From: Ceratothoa steindachneri
Taxonomy: Eukaryota; Arthropoda; Malacostraca; Isopoda; Cymothoidae
NCBI GenBank assembly: GCA_963969495.1
Contig: OZ018326.1
Span: 175,311,056 to 175,375,055, forward strand
Direction of reading: 5' to 3'
DNA: 64,000 nt
Under the pieces are notes generated by a model. That model had not been told where the DNA came from and did not search any database. It worked only from the letters and a program-made list of their open reading frames with translations. The translations under genes and the position numbers were made by a program. The first letter of the stretch is position 1, and each line of letters starts with the position of its first letter. This document shows positions 22,729-34,178 of the stretch, piece by piece.

Positions 22729-24335
22729 TGTCGTAGAATTCCCCCAACTTTTTGTTCTATCTCTAAGAGTGCTAAGTGTGTCGAATATATTTAGATATCG
22801 AAATATCTTAAAGAACAGAGCCGTTCTGAAACACGTAAGCATATATAAGAGAAATGAACATTAATCCTAAAATAAACTTATATTTTACCTTTATCAAATG
22901 AATACATAACATTTATACATTAACTACAGCAATACTCTGAATATTATCCTAAACAAGAATTAATTAAATTAGTTTACCCACAAAAGTTGGTTAACGTTTT
23001 CTCTACACACAACAATAATATAAGAATTAGGCTAACGGACTCATGTGGAGTTTGAAGGCCTCAGAAATGTTATTTACTTTCGACGCGTGCCACCGGCCAG
23101 ATGTAGATGAGCGAGATCACACGGTGGTTTTGGCGAGGTGGCAGCTGGGGGGTCCACACGTTTTTCCGGGGCAGGGGGGTTCTTCTAGAACGAGAACCAA
23201 TACGGTGCTTTATGCAACACCTAGGCAGTCGTGGTATCTCTGGCGAGAGTGAGTCGAACTTGGTTCTTAAATCAAGCTAACTTGGAGTGCGGTGTGACCA
23301 CCGAGTAACGAGCTCGAGGAAGAGCTTTTCTCCTATGATACTTATTTCCTTATGGACGAGGACTGAACTCGGGGAGGGTCTTCCTCGAAGGGCGTGCATA
23401 ACGGAGAGGGGTTTCTCTGGCGAGAATAAGTTACATAAAGTTCGGTGTGGCCACCGAGTAACGAGCTCGAGGAGGAGCTTTTCGCCGTTCGTTACTTATT
23501 TCCTTATGGTCGAGGACTGAACTCGGGGATGGTCTTTTTCAAGGGCGAGGATAACGGAGGGGGGGTTTCTCTGGCGAGAATTATTTGAACTTGGTTCCTT
23601 ACCAAGTTAACTTAGGAGTTCGATGTGGCCACCGAGTAACGGGCTCGAGGGGGAGCCTTTACCTCCTTCTTCTTAATTCCTCATGGACGAGGAATACCCC
23701 TGGTGTTTAAGGTGAACCAGGATGTGAGGATTCTCTCTGGCAAGAGTAAGTTGAACTTACTAAAGTTAACTTATCGTTTGGTTTGATAACCAGGGACTAA
23801 GCTCGAAGATGAGCTTCTTCTTAGCCCCAAGGTAGGTAGCCCTGCCTCTCTTGCAGGGTACTTCTTGGTCTGGCAAGCCAAGTACTCTACCTCTCCAGTC
23901 TCGGTAGTTCGGTTTGATCCGAAGACTTTGTCACCTAGAGAATGACGTATACTACCGCGATTTTCCGTAGAGTTCCTCATTTATACCTCCTCACCCGACT
24001 GGGGGAGTGGTAAGGAGGAGAGGGGCTTGAGGACGGCCCCAGGAGAGTTCTTTTGGCCAACGGTTTTCCCCAAGAAGTCAAACATCGGCTCCTCGTTAGC
24101 CTTCGAGATTGGGAGAAACCCGTCTCCAATTTCTTATTCGACGTGAAACTGGATCTCACTCTCTTGGGAAAGATCTTACATTTTGACCTTTAAGGTCTTT
24201 CATGGCACCGAGTTGTGCCACACTGCGGTTAAGCACTGAACCCACCAATGCCTTTGACGGATGTCTTTGCGGTAACCGCCTTGTGACTGCACCAAGAGTG
24301 AACGGGGGATGGGGGCGAGGGACCATTCCCCTACA
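22729..24335 (-). repeat. LTR (5' copy of the minus-strand element)
   Basis: 1,607 bp, starts at 24,335 (TGTAGGGG) and ends at 22,729 (CTACGACA) on the minus strand. It has the same order of parts as the other copy: TATA-like GTATAAAT at 23,986-23,979, four 150-170 bp subrepeats between about 23,290 and 23,820, and an AT-rich end. High similarity to the partner copy implies a fairly recent insertion. Confidence 0.9.
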
Positions 24336-24340
24336 GTAGT
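24336..24340. repeat. Target-site duplication GTAGT, right
   Basis: GTAGT directly after the LTR end CCCCTACA; perfect match to 21,044-21,048. Confidence 0.9.
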
Positions 24341-26040
24341 GTACCATAATGCGGCCAGGGTAAAACCACATTAAAACATGTTTCGGAATAATTACTCAAA
24401 GCACCCTTTCAGAATTACCCTTTAGATTAAGATTTATGCGATTGTCTTTTTTTGTATTGAGATTTGCGAGGCTGTTTGTTCTCCGAATATTTAAGGAGAT
24501 TGTAAGGATTAGGAGCTCAAGAGTGCTTGAAAGCAGGTTATCTTTACTAGATAAATGTTAATGTTGTTCTTAAACAACTTTGGCATTATTTACTATAATC
24601 GGCAAATCAGCAAGAGAATCTCTGCAACAACGCTTTTGAAGATATTCAATATAAAGTACAAATGTGGCAAAAACGTTAAAAAGATGACACTTTTAATAAT
24701 AATAGGCTTTTCATATGGTTTTCTTCGAGGACAAAAAACTTAAGTGAGCTCACGTCCAGCAACGAATAAAAGGTAGGAAAGAAGAGGTCCGTCATAAATG
24801 AAAGCTGAACGACACCAAGGGATGAGTAGTGTATAGCATCGAGCAGCTCATTCCACAATCTCTATGGAAATATAGAGTAAGCAGGATTGCCCATGCAACC
24901 CAAACGATGAGGAAAAAAGATACATAAAAGGCAGAGCTATAGTGTAGGATTCTTAGGAGTTTGGGTAGGATAATTGTAGAAGACTGGTTAAATATTTTTA
25001 TAAGTTAATTTTGGAATAAAAGACACTACTTAATATTTTTAAGTTATTGTGTTACTTAAGTATAGAATATATTAAAAATTTTGAAAGGTAGTAGTAAGTT
25101 GTAAAAAATGCTTGTAATAGATATGAGTTACATAGAGATTTTATGGCGGTATTTCGTTAGAAAAAATTATTTTATTAGTTGATTTTTATTTAGTAGCTAT
25201 TTTTTGTCTATTTCTCTATCTATATATACAAGGTTTTCTATGGAGTTCATACCTGGGATGTCACCGGGCCATGGAAGTAATAGTACATATGTTATCAGGT
25301 AACGATCCAGCATGAAGATGAATTCCACCTGTAGTTTCTGGCACCTTTATATAGTCTCCATTTAGGTGATTTTAGTAATGATTTGTATCTGTCTTACCGC
25401 ATAGTGCCATCTCTAATGTGAAAATATCCAGGTATGAAAATCAAGGTCAGGATTTGGGGTGCCATGCTTTGCAGTTTGTATATGAAGCTTCTTCCGGTCC
25501 TCAATGCACGTACAATAATTGTTTCCAAAATAAATCAAATTGATGCATTCGATTAGTTTAATTTTGAGAGACGTCATTTTGTGGAGATTTTAGTTTTCCC
25601 GTAAAAATAAATATTCTTTGTTTTCGCCTTGGCACTGTGCTGGCATTCTTCACTCAAACAAACGAAATGGCATATTCTGAGTGCCAGCCTTTACTTCAAT
25701 TTGCTGCAAAACGCACTTGTAGTTTTTTTCGTCTTACTTGTTTTCTTATTAGCTAGCTCACCTCATATGCCGCCACCCCTCACAGTCGCAACTCGTTTGA
25801 GACTTGGAACTCTCTGGTGAAGCTAAAATATTTATTTGGACTTGCAATCGAGGCGCGATACTATTGTTCCGAACAATATTTAAACAGCAAAACACGACAA
25901 GTTTCAATCAACTTGTTTCTGATGTAACTAAATATTTTTAAATTGGATAAAAAATATTTAGGGATTTCCTAATCGGAGCATTTGTAAGCCGTGATAAGCT
26001 ATTGCCAAACTTTTAAAGACAAACAAGGAAATGTCCAAAT
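24341..26040. other. No gene recognised
   Basis: Continues the target block for a short distance, then AT-rich sequence without coding similarity. Open frames of about 60 residues at 24,555-24,858 and 25,629-25,820 are not convincing. Confidence 0.5.
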
Positions 26041-26205
26041 AACTGCTCTCATATGCAAGGCAGTCATACAAAAACCTACATAAATGTACTAATTTGCGAA
26101 GCATTCCTAGAAGGGATACATACAAAAAGGCCACATAAATGTACTCATCTGCAGAGCAGTCATATAAATAGGATACATAAATGCCCTCATATGCAAATCA
26201 GTCCT
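26041..26205. repeat. Degenerate minisatellite, 42-60 bp unit
   Basis: Four diverged units share CTCATATGCAARGCAGTC followed by ATACAAAAA and CATAAATGT: starts near 26,045, 26,088, 26,145 and 26,190 (last unit partial). Confidence 0.65.
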
Positions 26206-26225
26206 TTCTATAGAAGGCAAAATTT

Positions 26226-26633
26226 TCATTTCTGCTATTCTCTATGAAAGTAGGGATGACAATTTAAATAGCTAATTGTTGCGTCAGAAAGAATGGCTTA
26301 TGCGATATCCTTTCCTAACTGTAAGAAGAGTTTTTGCGGAAGGCTTGATGAAGAGCTTAGTCAGCTACAACATTGCAATTTTAACCGGATATTTTTAATT
26401 GCACAATTGCAAAGAATTCTCGAATTAAAAGGCCGATCTAAAATGGCTTAAGTGAATTTCCATTCTCTCCAGAAGTAGGGATAACAGTTAAAATAGGTAA
26501 TTTATAGGAAAACCTTTGTTTGATAGATTTAGATAGGCTGGCTTATGCGATATCCTCTCGTGATTCGTAAAAGAACTTCTTCTAAGAGCTTGAGGAAGAG
26601 CTTGGTTAGCTACAACATTGTCATTTTAACCGC

Positions 26634-26640
<7 letters not shown>
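26226..26640. repeat. Diverged direct duplication, offset about 240-245 bp
   Basis: The block GGCTTATGCGATATCCT with following AAGAG(N)CTTGATGAAGAGCTT, then AGCTACAACATTG and TTTTAACCG occurs at about 26,296-26,388 and again at 26,539-26,634, each preceded by GAAGTAGGGATRACA. The right copy runs into the (AT)n tract. Confidence 0.7.

Positions 26641-26700
<60 letters not shown>
26641..26700. repeat. (AT)n microsatellite
   Basis: About 60 bases of pure TA dinucleotides, interrupted at 26,701 and continuing weakly to 26,717. Confidence 0.97.
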
Positions 26701-26702
<2 letters not shown>

Positions 26703-27065
26703 TATATATTTATATAGTTGGGCGGTAGATTTTCTTCGTAACATATTTTATTGAAGGCGACTGATTACTTATTGTTAATAGTTTTTTTTCAAAATTCGCG
26801 ATTTGAATTATATTCCGCTTCTAGTCTTGGCTTACAAATTGGTGTGGCACAAGGGCATATAACTGGTTTACTAAGCAAAACGAAATTCTTTATGGGCCTG
26901 AAGCGTTTTTATATATACATATATTATATTCAGAGGCTAAACAGTTGTGACTAACTAGGGAATAAGATACAGAGCTTTATATATGTGATTAGTTGTTTTA
27001 ACATTAACACGAGAAGGTACATGTAAATGGTAAAGACTCTATAATGGGGCAGGTGAACAGAAGGA

Positions 27066-27494
27066 AGGCAAGATGAATTGTGAATTTGTTTGAATATTTA
27101 ATATCAGCTGTTTTGCCTTTATGTATATGCCATCTAATATAAGTACCTAACGTGGGTTTGTAGCGTGTGGTAAGATTTCGGTGTTCCCTTCAAGTCATTT
27201 CCAGGCCAGTTGTTTTCCGAGTTTTCCCAACGTATATATACTGGGGGCACCGTTGCTTAAGTGATAGGTCATTGTTCCTGTTAGCATGGTTTCGGTCATT
27301 CCGATATATGAATAAGGTTGGAGTTCACAGTCTCCCATTGTACAAGTATATTCATATATCAGCTGACTTCTTTGCTTGGGTGTTAGTTGAGGTCCTGGGT
27401 TGTTTCTCATTATGAGATTGGATGTGTTTGTTATTTTAATAAAAAATGAGAATAAACGTTTTCCCCAAAATTTATTACAATAAATATAGTTCAC
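27066..27494 (-). pseudogene. Penelope-like element, GIY-YIG endonuclease remnant
   Basis: On the minus strand 27,494-27,195 encodes YEYTCTMGDCELQPYSYIGM and MTYHLSNGAP. This is the GIY-YIG endonuclease domain of Penelope-like elements (family form VYEFTCPxGDCExxxSSYIGMTxTTLSRRLTxHLQxGAP): the first Tyr block and YIG are present, while the LSRRL motif with the catalytic Arg is damaged (MLTGTMTYHL). In another frame 27,194-27,066 continues with NTEILPHATNP and GIYIKAKQLILNIQTNSQF, the end of the domain including the Glu-Ala-Ile-type helix (here DGIYIK). The RT half is absent. Confidence 0.8.
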
Positions 27495-30400
27495 AACACG
27501 GACGTAAGGCAGGTTAAAATTGTTATTAATTTTTCAATAATGTTTCAAATTATTAATTTTAAGGGTATTGTAGTTTTACCCTCGAATTTCAACGACTTAA
27601 CTCAAACATTTTCATTTTTCATAATTTTATGACTTTAAACACATTTACTCCAAAAATAATATTTGGTCACGTTGTATCTTACAAAATGGGTGCACATCTT
27701 AAACTTCACCATCCTTGTAAGAGAAGAAAGGACTTATGCTCCTTGTAATGAGAAGGTATGTTTTGATAGAATATTATATTCTGAAGATTTATTGCTCTTT
27801 CAGCCCCAACACCAGCATATGAATACGCATCTACATTTCTCATTAACTCCACCATCCTCATTTTATTTAGAGATATCTCATTTTATACAGTCTTGCGGAG
27901 ATGCTTCGTTGATTTTTGTGATGAAATTTTGGGTGACAACAGTAAAGGAAAGAGAGAGCCGTACTCTTCAAACCAAAAGCGAATCAAGTACTTTCCCCAT
28001 TTTCATCCCAATCATTTCTCAAAAGTCTGGAAACTTCTCATTAAATTAATAGTTGTGTATTTTAAATCTTTATATTAAAGTTTTAATTTTGGTTTGACTG
28101 ATATTAGAGTTTTAATGGTGGTTGGCATCAATTGCAGCGAAATAACTTAATGTTTACGTCTCGCATAAAAAAATAATATATCTCTTATTTTTCTCCGCTC
28201 TTATTGATGTTAAACATGGATAACAAAATGTTTCATTTTTGGCAGTAATACTTTTCTTCTTTAAAAAAACGTAAATATGTTGTAAAACAGTGTAAAGAAT
28301 CTTTCAAAGGTTCGGAGACCGTTTGCAATCTTCAAAAGCGGAAATTTTAGCCTAGAAGATACATTCGCTCTGAAATACCCTCAGAGATGGAAGCGGATCC
28401 TTTGATGCTGAACAATAAAGTTAATCAAAATAACACAACTCGGTTGGGAGGGGGAGGGGGGGAATCTGGCAGAGATAGTCCATGTTTCATCAAGTACTTT
28501 TCTTTGATACTTAGTAAACCTTGGTTACCTTAACATCATCTCGGATAATATTTTAATAGATTTACAGGTACAAATCTTTTCAAAAGGTACCTAGACTGCA
28601 AAGCTATGAAGTGTAGCAAGAGGAGAGACAATTAGTGACTATTATTATGTTCTGAAGAAACTGCTTGACTCAGTATGGAAGAGTTGTTCTAAAGATCTTA
28701 TCAAGTATAGTGCCTCACCACCACGCTTAGGATCTCACTTTCTTTTTACCTAGCACTCTAGGACCAGAAAATTCCACTTCTTCTCCCTGTTTCCCTATAG
28801 TTAATGATTTAGAAGATGTTTTTGTTTTCATTTCTGGAAAAATCATTAAGAAGAAACTAGTTTGAAAAGAATAGAGAAAAAAGAGAAAATCACAAGCACA
28901 TTTCAAGGGCTTCCCAAAGTAGGTGCAATAATTGTTTTTAAAAAGTGGAGAAGAAAATTGCTTTTGTATAATTTTACCACACAGGACTATTTACAAAAGC
29001 CTCCATTAAGTTTATTATGAAGGCTATAATAATCTTCAAATTGAGAAGTCTGCTATTTTTTTACTGTTCCTTATTACCCAGTAGCAGGGGCTCTGAGATC
29101 ATGTATATGTAGCTGATCTACTATAATTTGGAAAACTTTCGCTATGGAAGTATAGATGAACTTTGAAATTCACTAGCATTTTGAAATTTAAGCGAAATTC
29201 TCTTATTACTTCATTTAATCAAAAGTGATATCACAATCATGATTAATTTATAGATTGGTCATGGTGAAAATTGTGATTCAAGAAAAAGTGTAGTTTACTT
29301 CACACGCAGCCTGATGAATGGAATTTTGCAATTGCTGATTGACGAAAGAGATAAAAGGTGAGAGAAAGATAGACACAGGCATTGGTCAATTACAAATCAA
29401 AAAAAGGAGAAGGATTTACTAATTTGAAGATAATAAGAAAAAGTATAAAAACAAAAAACTCTCTCTCTGCTCCACTTTCTCTACTATGAGGCCATTGAGA
29501 AGAGACCTAACCGATGCATGAGGCAAAGATTACACCTTCTGAACTCATTCGCCCAGAATAAAACATGAGCGTCTTTCCTAAAAGTGTTTTTTTTTTGTAG
29601 ACTTCCATGCTTTTATTATACAAGCAAATTGTGGCCATAAGCCATCAAAAGAGGAGCTATGAGAAAACCGAGAAATGTAACAAAATTCCTCTAAAAGAGA
29701 AATATTTCGTAGCATAATCCGAAGAAATGTTGAGTTTGTAACGGCTTGGAATATAAACACTTTTTCACAACAACAGCCTTAAATGCAAACATTACTGTGG
29801 TTGAAGGCTTAATCATGTATAGTATAAAACCATCAAAAAACAATTTAGTAGTACATAGTTTTTAACTCTCGAACACGTGTCTTTCAAAGATGCAAAATTC
29901 AAGTAGTGGTCTGTTTTCCTAGTGATATTTGCGAAGATTTGAAGGGTGCTCTAATGGTCAGAACGCATAAATTTAGCCGTAATTCACAATATGCCGCTTA
30001 TCCAAAGGGCCCTCGTAATGCTACCTATGCATGGAATAGGCTTTTATATTAATTAAAGAACACAAAAGAAACTGAATGGAAGAATGATAGAATGTTCTCT
30101 CGTTGAAAAAGAACTGATCGCATGCAGAGCATTATGAAATGTGCTTTTAATGTTCTCATGTTTGCATCTGCCGTATCATAGACAGACATGGCCAAAGGTT
30201 TTTGCAGAGACAAATTTCGATACATCATTATATAAATATCTATAATATATATATATATATGTATATATATATACTATTTGTACCTTATTTAGTATATATC
30301 TGCTATTGGTCTTATTAGTGTTTGTATAGTTGCATAAATTACAAATGATTGAAGTCAGCTTTGAATCCTAATTCCGACTTGTGTAACCTTGCCCAAAATA

Positions 30401-30852
30401 AATTGGCCAACCCACCATATTTAACAACTTATTTGTTTCCATAGTTATGAGGGTTTTGATGAGGGGATAGCATTCAACGATTCTCGCCAAAATCATTAAC
30501 ATTGACACTGTGGACGTGAAATGGAAATATTGACAATATTTTCTGTTTTGCCAACAATGGTTACCTCCAAGGAAAGTATTGCAGTCAATGCTTTGCGCCA
30601 ATGTGTTATATTGTCTAGAAAATTTTCTACTAGGACTAATACGCCTGTAAAAATCATCATCATCTTGAAAATGAAAAAAACGTCTAGAGGAGACGTGTAT
30701 TTGCTCATAAAATGCCCAAGGATGTCACAAGGTACTCAACAAGCAACAGGACCGCCTCTTCGTGCAGATCCAGCTCCGAAATTGTATAGTTATTAATGTG
30801 GAACTTGCTTAAAAGTGGCAACATGCGGGAGTCTGCAGTCTACATCTACACG
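27495..30852. other. No gene recognised
   Basis: About 3.3 kb of AT-rich sequence. Longest open frame 27,663-28,049 (128 residues, plus) has no signal peptide, domain or repeat that I recognise and may be chance. A short AT microsatellite lies at 30,241-30,272. Confidence 0.5.
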
Positions 30853-31515
30853 CAGGGTGAGCCAAATAATTCAAGGCAACGATCTCGTGACAATGAGAGC
30901 AGCAGAGAATTCACTGCTCACTAACCAAAACATAAAGGACATGTCGTTTAGCCGAAGGTACAAATATTAGAGGTTTGAGGAATAGGGCACGGTTGTTTTC
31001 TCTGAGGATACCCAGGTTATTTCGAAGAACGAGTGTCAAGAGAAGAAAGGACATGCTACCATCATTCCTGAATCGTTCCAAGAGTGAAAAATTCTAATAA
31101 ATTTAATGTATGGGGATGCTTCTCTTCAAAGGGAATTGGAACACTCATATTTCTCTCTATAGTAAATAAATAAATAAAGAATGTTCATCCAAGCAGACCT
31201 ACTCGTATCAATGATTAAAATAAAAATTGGAAAAGATCAATGCATATTTCAACAAGATGGACTCTTTCATAGAGTTGGAGTAGCAACAAAGGGGCTTAAA
31301 CAACATTTGATTCCTTGACTTATAAAATTTCCTGAAATTAATCCGTTTGAAAACCGTTGGGCGATCATTAAAAGGCGGGTGAAATGGTAAACCCGCAAAC
31401 CGTGACATCCTCCTATTTATTAAGATAGGAATAAAACAGTAGCGATCAGAATATTCTTTCACAAGTTGATATCTAGGACACCAGAGCAAGTTGCAGAAGT
31501 CATGATGAGAAAGAG
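30853..31515 (+). pseudogene. Tc1-type transposon remnant
   Basis: Left edge CAGGGTGAGCCAAATAATTC at 30,853 looks like a Tc1 terminal repeat. The transposase follows in pieces: VVFSEDTQVISKN near 30,990 (first Asp block, FSDES in the family), NKFNVWGCFSSKGIGTLIF near 31,100, then QCIFQQDGLFHRVGVATKGL with the second catalytic Asp near 31,245, EINPFENRWAIIKRRVKW near 31,335 (Asp of the PDLNP block replaced by Glu, Glu kept as FEN) and the C-terminal ISRTPEQVAEVMMRKSKY ending at about 31,503. Stops and shifts between each block. Confidence 0.8.
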
Positions 31516-32376
31516 CAAATACTAACTAAATTTATGAATTTAATATGTTTTTTGGTAAATACCATTTTGGTTGTTTTCTATTCTGCTTTATATTCACGCA
31601 CCTTTAATTGGGGCGTAATCTGAAAGAATGAAGCTAACGACTCACAAAATTTGTTTTTCTTTTAAAACCTTTGCCCTTGACTGAATATATTATTGACAAC
31701 CTCTTCGTTGCACAACCAGTCAGGTTAAAAAGGTTTGTGTATCCCGTCCCCCTAGTCCCTTGCCATTCAATTATTCTCCTTCTGGCTTTTTGGCCTATCT
31801 ATTTTGCAAATATTTTCACTTTCTTTAATTTTACTTCTTAATAAACAGTTTTAGCAGCAGTTACTATGCATGTTTTCCAATTTCTTTCAACATTTTGACT
31901 CCTAAAGAACACAATGCTTCACCTGTCTCTTCTCTTCTTCCATCTCCATGAACCTCCGATTCTTCACTCACATTTTTTGATGTCTCAGTAATTTGTATTG
32001 AGTTCACGCTCGTTATATTAATTTTAAGGGGCAAATTTTTGAAACACTGTGTCCAAATAGCTAAAATGTAAAATAACAACCTGTTTTATTGCAAGAGTTG
32101 AAGATTAGAGGAAGGAAATAGTAGTTCCATCTTTCAAATAAATCATGTGCCCACAGCTGTAAAATCCATCTCAGTTCTGGTCTCTTTATCTACAAATGGA
32201 TATCGCCACATTGGAAAAACTCATAGCGAAACTGGAAAACAAACTATTTGAAGACTTTAAAATTTTAAATTGCTCTGCCTTTGTAAACTATTCATGACTC
32301 TCACTGGTGGCAATAATACTAACTTTAATTCCTATTTTAAACCCACCGAAAACAGCGCGAACAAATAGCCATAATC
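31516..32376. other. No gene recognised
   Basis: AT-rich. A tiny frame at 32,200-32,296 (MDIATLEKLIAKLENKLFED) would be helical, but there is nothing to support it as an exon. Confidence 0.45.
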
Positions 32377-32720
32377 TGAGAGTAAAGCATTTTCAGACCT
32401 TTAGAGATCCGAGAGAGAGAAAGAAATGCGCGCCACGGCCGTCAAAGAGAGAGAAGAGGTACACCTGGTCGACCATTTTTGTCTGCACTGATAAAGGCGC
32501 GAAATCAAACAAAAGCCGTGGTGGCCTGAAAGCTCGTTATCGCGGAAAGCTGGTGAAAAGCTCGAAGGTCCCATTGGAAGTCAGACAAAGTTTTGCCTCG
32601 TCGTCGAAGAACTTTCCTGCGATCGTGCTAATAGGGCGAGACTACCCTCGCCTGGCAAAACGTCAAACACTAGAACTCTCCACTTCAGGCGGAGAGGAGA
32701 AAACCCCCATTTGATCACAC

Positions 32721-32727
32721 TATAAAT
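32721..32727 (+). promoter_or_regulatory. LTR TATA box
   Basis: TATAAAT followed by CCTCCGGCGC; the same box and context recur in the inverted LTR copy at 42,108-42,102, so it is conserved within the family and marks the likely start of the retroelement transcript about 25-30 bases downstream. Confidence 0.75.
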
Positions 32728-32751
32728 CCTCCGGCGCAGGAGTTGGAAGCC

Positions 32752-32890
32752 AGTATCCGCCGCCTGCCCGCCCCGACAGTATCCGCAACCAGCCTGCCCC
32801 GTCACTATCCGCCGCCTTCTCGCCCCGTCAGTAGCCCCCGCCTGCCCGCCCCGTAAGTATCCCCACCTATCCCTCCCTGTCAGTACATGC
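32752..32890 (+). repeat. GC-rich tandem repeat after the LTR TATA box
   Basis: About five diverged units of 25-30 bases of the type CAGTATCCGCCGCCTGCCCG plus CCCCGT, starting 30 bases after the TATA box. The inverted LTR copy at 41,758-42,470 has only two or three such units, so copy number varies between family members. Confidence 0.7.
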
Positions 32891-33956
32891 CGTCTGCACT
32901 TCCCTGTTCGTACTTGCTATTTGTGTCCCGTTAGACTCTACAAAATTCCTAGCAGAACCCCTCAAGCTCCGTGTATTCTCGTCTAATTCGACTGAGTCTA
33001 CCCCGTAGTCGTTGTTACCCGCTCCTCGAACGCAACACGCCCAGTCTAGATGGGTGTTTTAAACTCGAAGGAAAGATCTAAATTCCCCCCGTTAGTAGTC
33101 ATTATCAAGAGACTATTAGTTGAACTTTTAGCCAAGGAAAGGATTACTCTCCTCGGACTAAATCTTTGAGGTAACAGCAACGCGCAACTCTCCAGTGCAA
33201 GTGCTTTCTCTACTCCGCCCTTTCCCTCATTGTAAGCCTCCATCGTCGGTTTGGTGTAAGCTTAAGGGCATTCAAGCGACCCTTCGCTCGGTATTGTTCG
33301 TGTCGTGTGTACGACGACCGTCCCCGCCAAGTCCCCCCCTTTAAGACTCATGTACGTCTAATGTATTGTATAGCTTGCTTCAAAACCCCTGTTAACCTTT
33401 GTATAATGAATATTAATTTGCATATTAGTAAAGTTATTTTTGTACCCGTTTTTCTATTGTCCCAGAACCTTACATGATAGTTGACTATTTGGCAAACCCT
33501 AAATTCGCTTAATTTGCACGCTGTCTGTATTATAAGTCTCCCACACACACATCTGTCATCTCTGTAGGCTGAGAAGCGCAGACCCTATTCTACGACATAT
33601 ATATTACTATCTAATATATATTAAACTGGCGTCAGGTTATTTGAGGTTAATCTTGGTCAATCAATTGATTAAAATTTGATCAATCTATTGTTAACCCTGG
33701 TTAAATTGTTAATTGTTGGCTAATCTTGGTTCCGGTTCTGGAGTTTAAAAGATGAGAAATAACCATTGTATACCTACTTGCGAATTGTATTTGTTCCCGT
33801 TCCCATTATTTTTTTTTAATTGATTGTTGAGTGACCGAGTTTAACTATTATTTTTATTCCCTCACAGAACTGAATTGTTGTCCTTCAAGGCCTTATCTCA
33901 TGCCGTAAGTTGAAAGTATAGTAAAAATAGTATTATTCTTCGTATTGCTGTGCTAG

Positions 33957-34178
33957 GAGTGCTGTAATTCTCGTCTTAATCACAGTGAGCGATTTAGGCA
34001 AAACTCGGATATTTTTATCTCCCTCCTATCAGAGGCAGGAATTGATTACTCATCTTTAAAAGCCGAGTTGCTCGCCGCTTATAAAATGACCTTGGACTTC
34101 TACCTAGCTAAATTTAGCCACTGTCGTATTCAACCAACCCAGATCTTCCGACTCGTCTACGGCAGATATGAGAAGTGA
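33957..34178 (+). pseudogene. gag, N-terminal part, interrupted by the CR1 insertion
   Basis: The open stretch after the stop at 33,954 reads ERFRQNSDIFISLLSEAG, DYSSLKAELLAAYKMT, LDFYLAKFSHCRIQPTQIF and RLVYGRY. This fits the SCAN-like capsid part of gypsy-type gag proteins (family form YxxLKxALLKRYxLTxxxYRxKF...ExxxQFxxRLxxYxxxW). It stops where the LINE sequence begins at about 34,165. The following part of gag resumes after the LINE at about 37,135. Spacer 33,598-33,956 is untranslated leader. Confidence 0.7.

Larger units (their letters stand above)
21049..24335 (-). mobile_element. Complete LTR retrotransposon derivative with a 74-bp interior
   Basis: Two long direct repeats of 1,606 and 1,607 bp, about 96-98 percent alike where compared by eye, flank only 74 bases. 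On the minus strand each repeat begins TGTAGGGGAATGG and ends TTCTACGACA (TG...CA), and the pair is bounded by a perfect 5-bp duplication GTAGT. These are the hallmarks of an LTR element inserted by a retroviral-type integrase. There is no coding capacity for gag or pol. The end TTCTACGACA is the same as in the LTR ending at 33,597, so it is probably a non-autonomous relative of the gypsy-type element in this window. It resembles TRIM-class elements in its tiny interior, but its LTRs are several times longer than usual for TRIMs. Confidence 0.9.
32377..33597 (+). repeat. 5' LTR of the gypsy-type (Gmr1-like) element
   Basis: The right edge is clear: GACCCTATTCTACGACA ending at 33,597, with the same terminal motif as the other LTRs here. 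The left edge near 32,377 (TGAGAGTAAAG) is approximate. Identity as an LTR comes from two further copies of the same sequence in inverted orientation at 41,758-43,370: shared blocks include CTATAAATCCTCCGGCGC, GAACTCTCC.CTTCAG, TCATTATCMAGAGACTATT and the GAGGTAACAGCAA block. A TATA box lies at 32,721. GC content is well above the surroundings. A candidate primer site TGGCGTCAGG follows 28 bases after the end, at 33,626. Confidence 0.8.

Noticed and set aside
21049..24335. Tandem satellite of a 1.68-kb unit
   Set aside because: At first it looks like two tandem units, but TG...CA ends, a 74-bp spacer not belonging to the repeat and the 5-bp duplication outside show an LTR element.
24156..24371. 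Open frame of 71 residues on the minus strand
   Set aside because: It spans the LTR boundary and its content is LTR sequence; a parallel frame exists in the other LTR copy only because the sequences are repeats.
27663..28049. 128-residue open frame
   Set aside because: No recognisable domain, poor start context to judge and AT-rich surroundings; not supportable as a gene.
30496..30796. Overlapping open frames on both strands (70-91 residues)
   Set aside because: No similarity recognised on either strand; likely chance.
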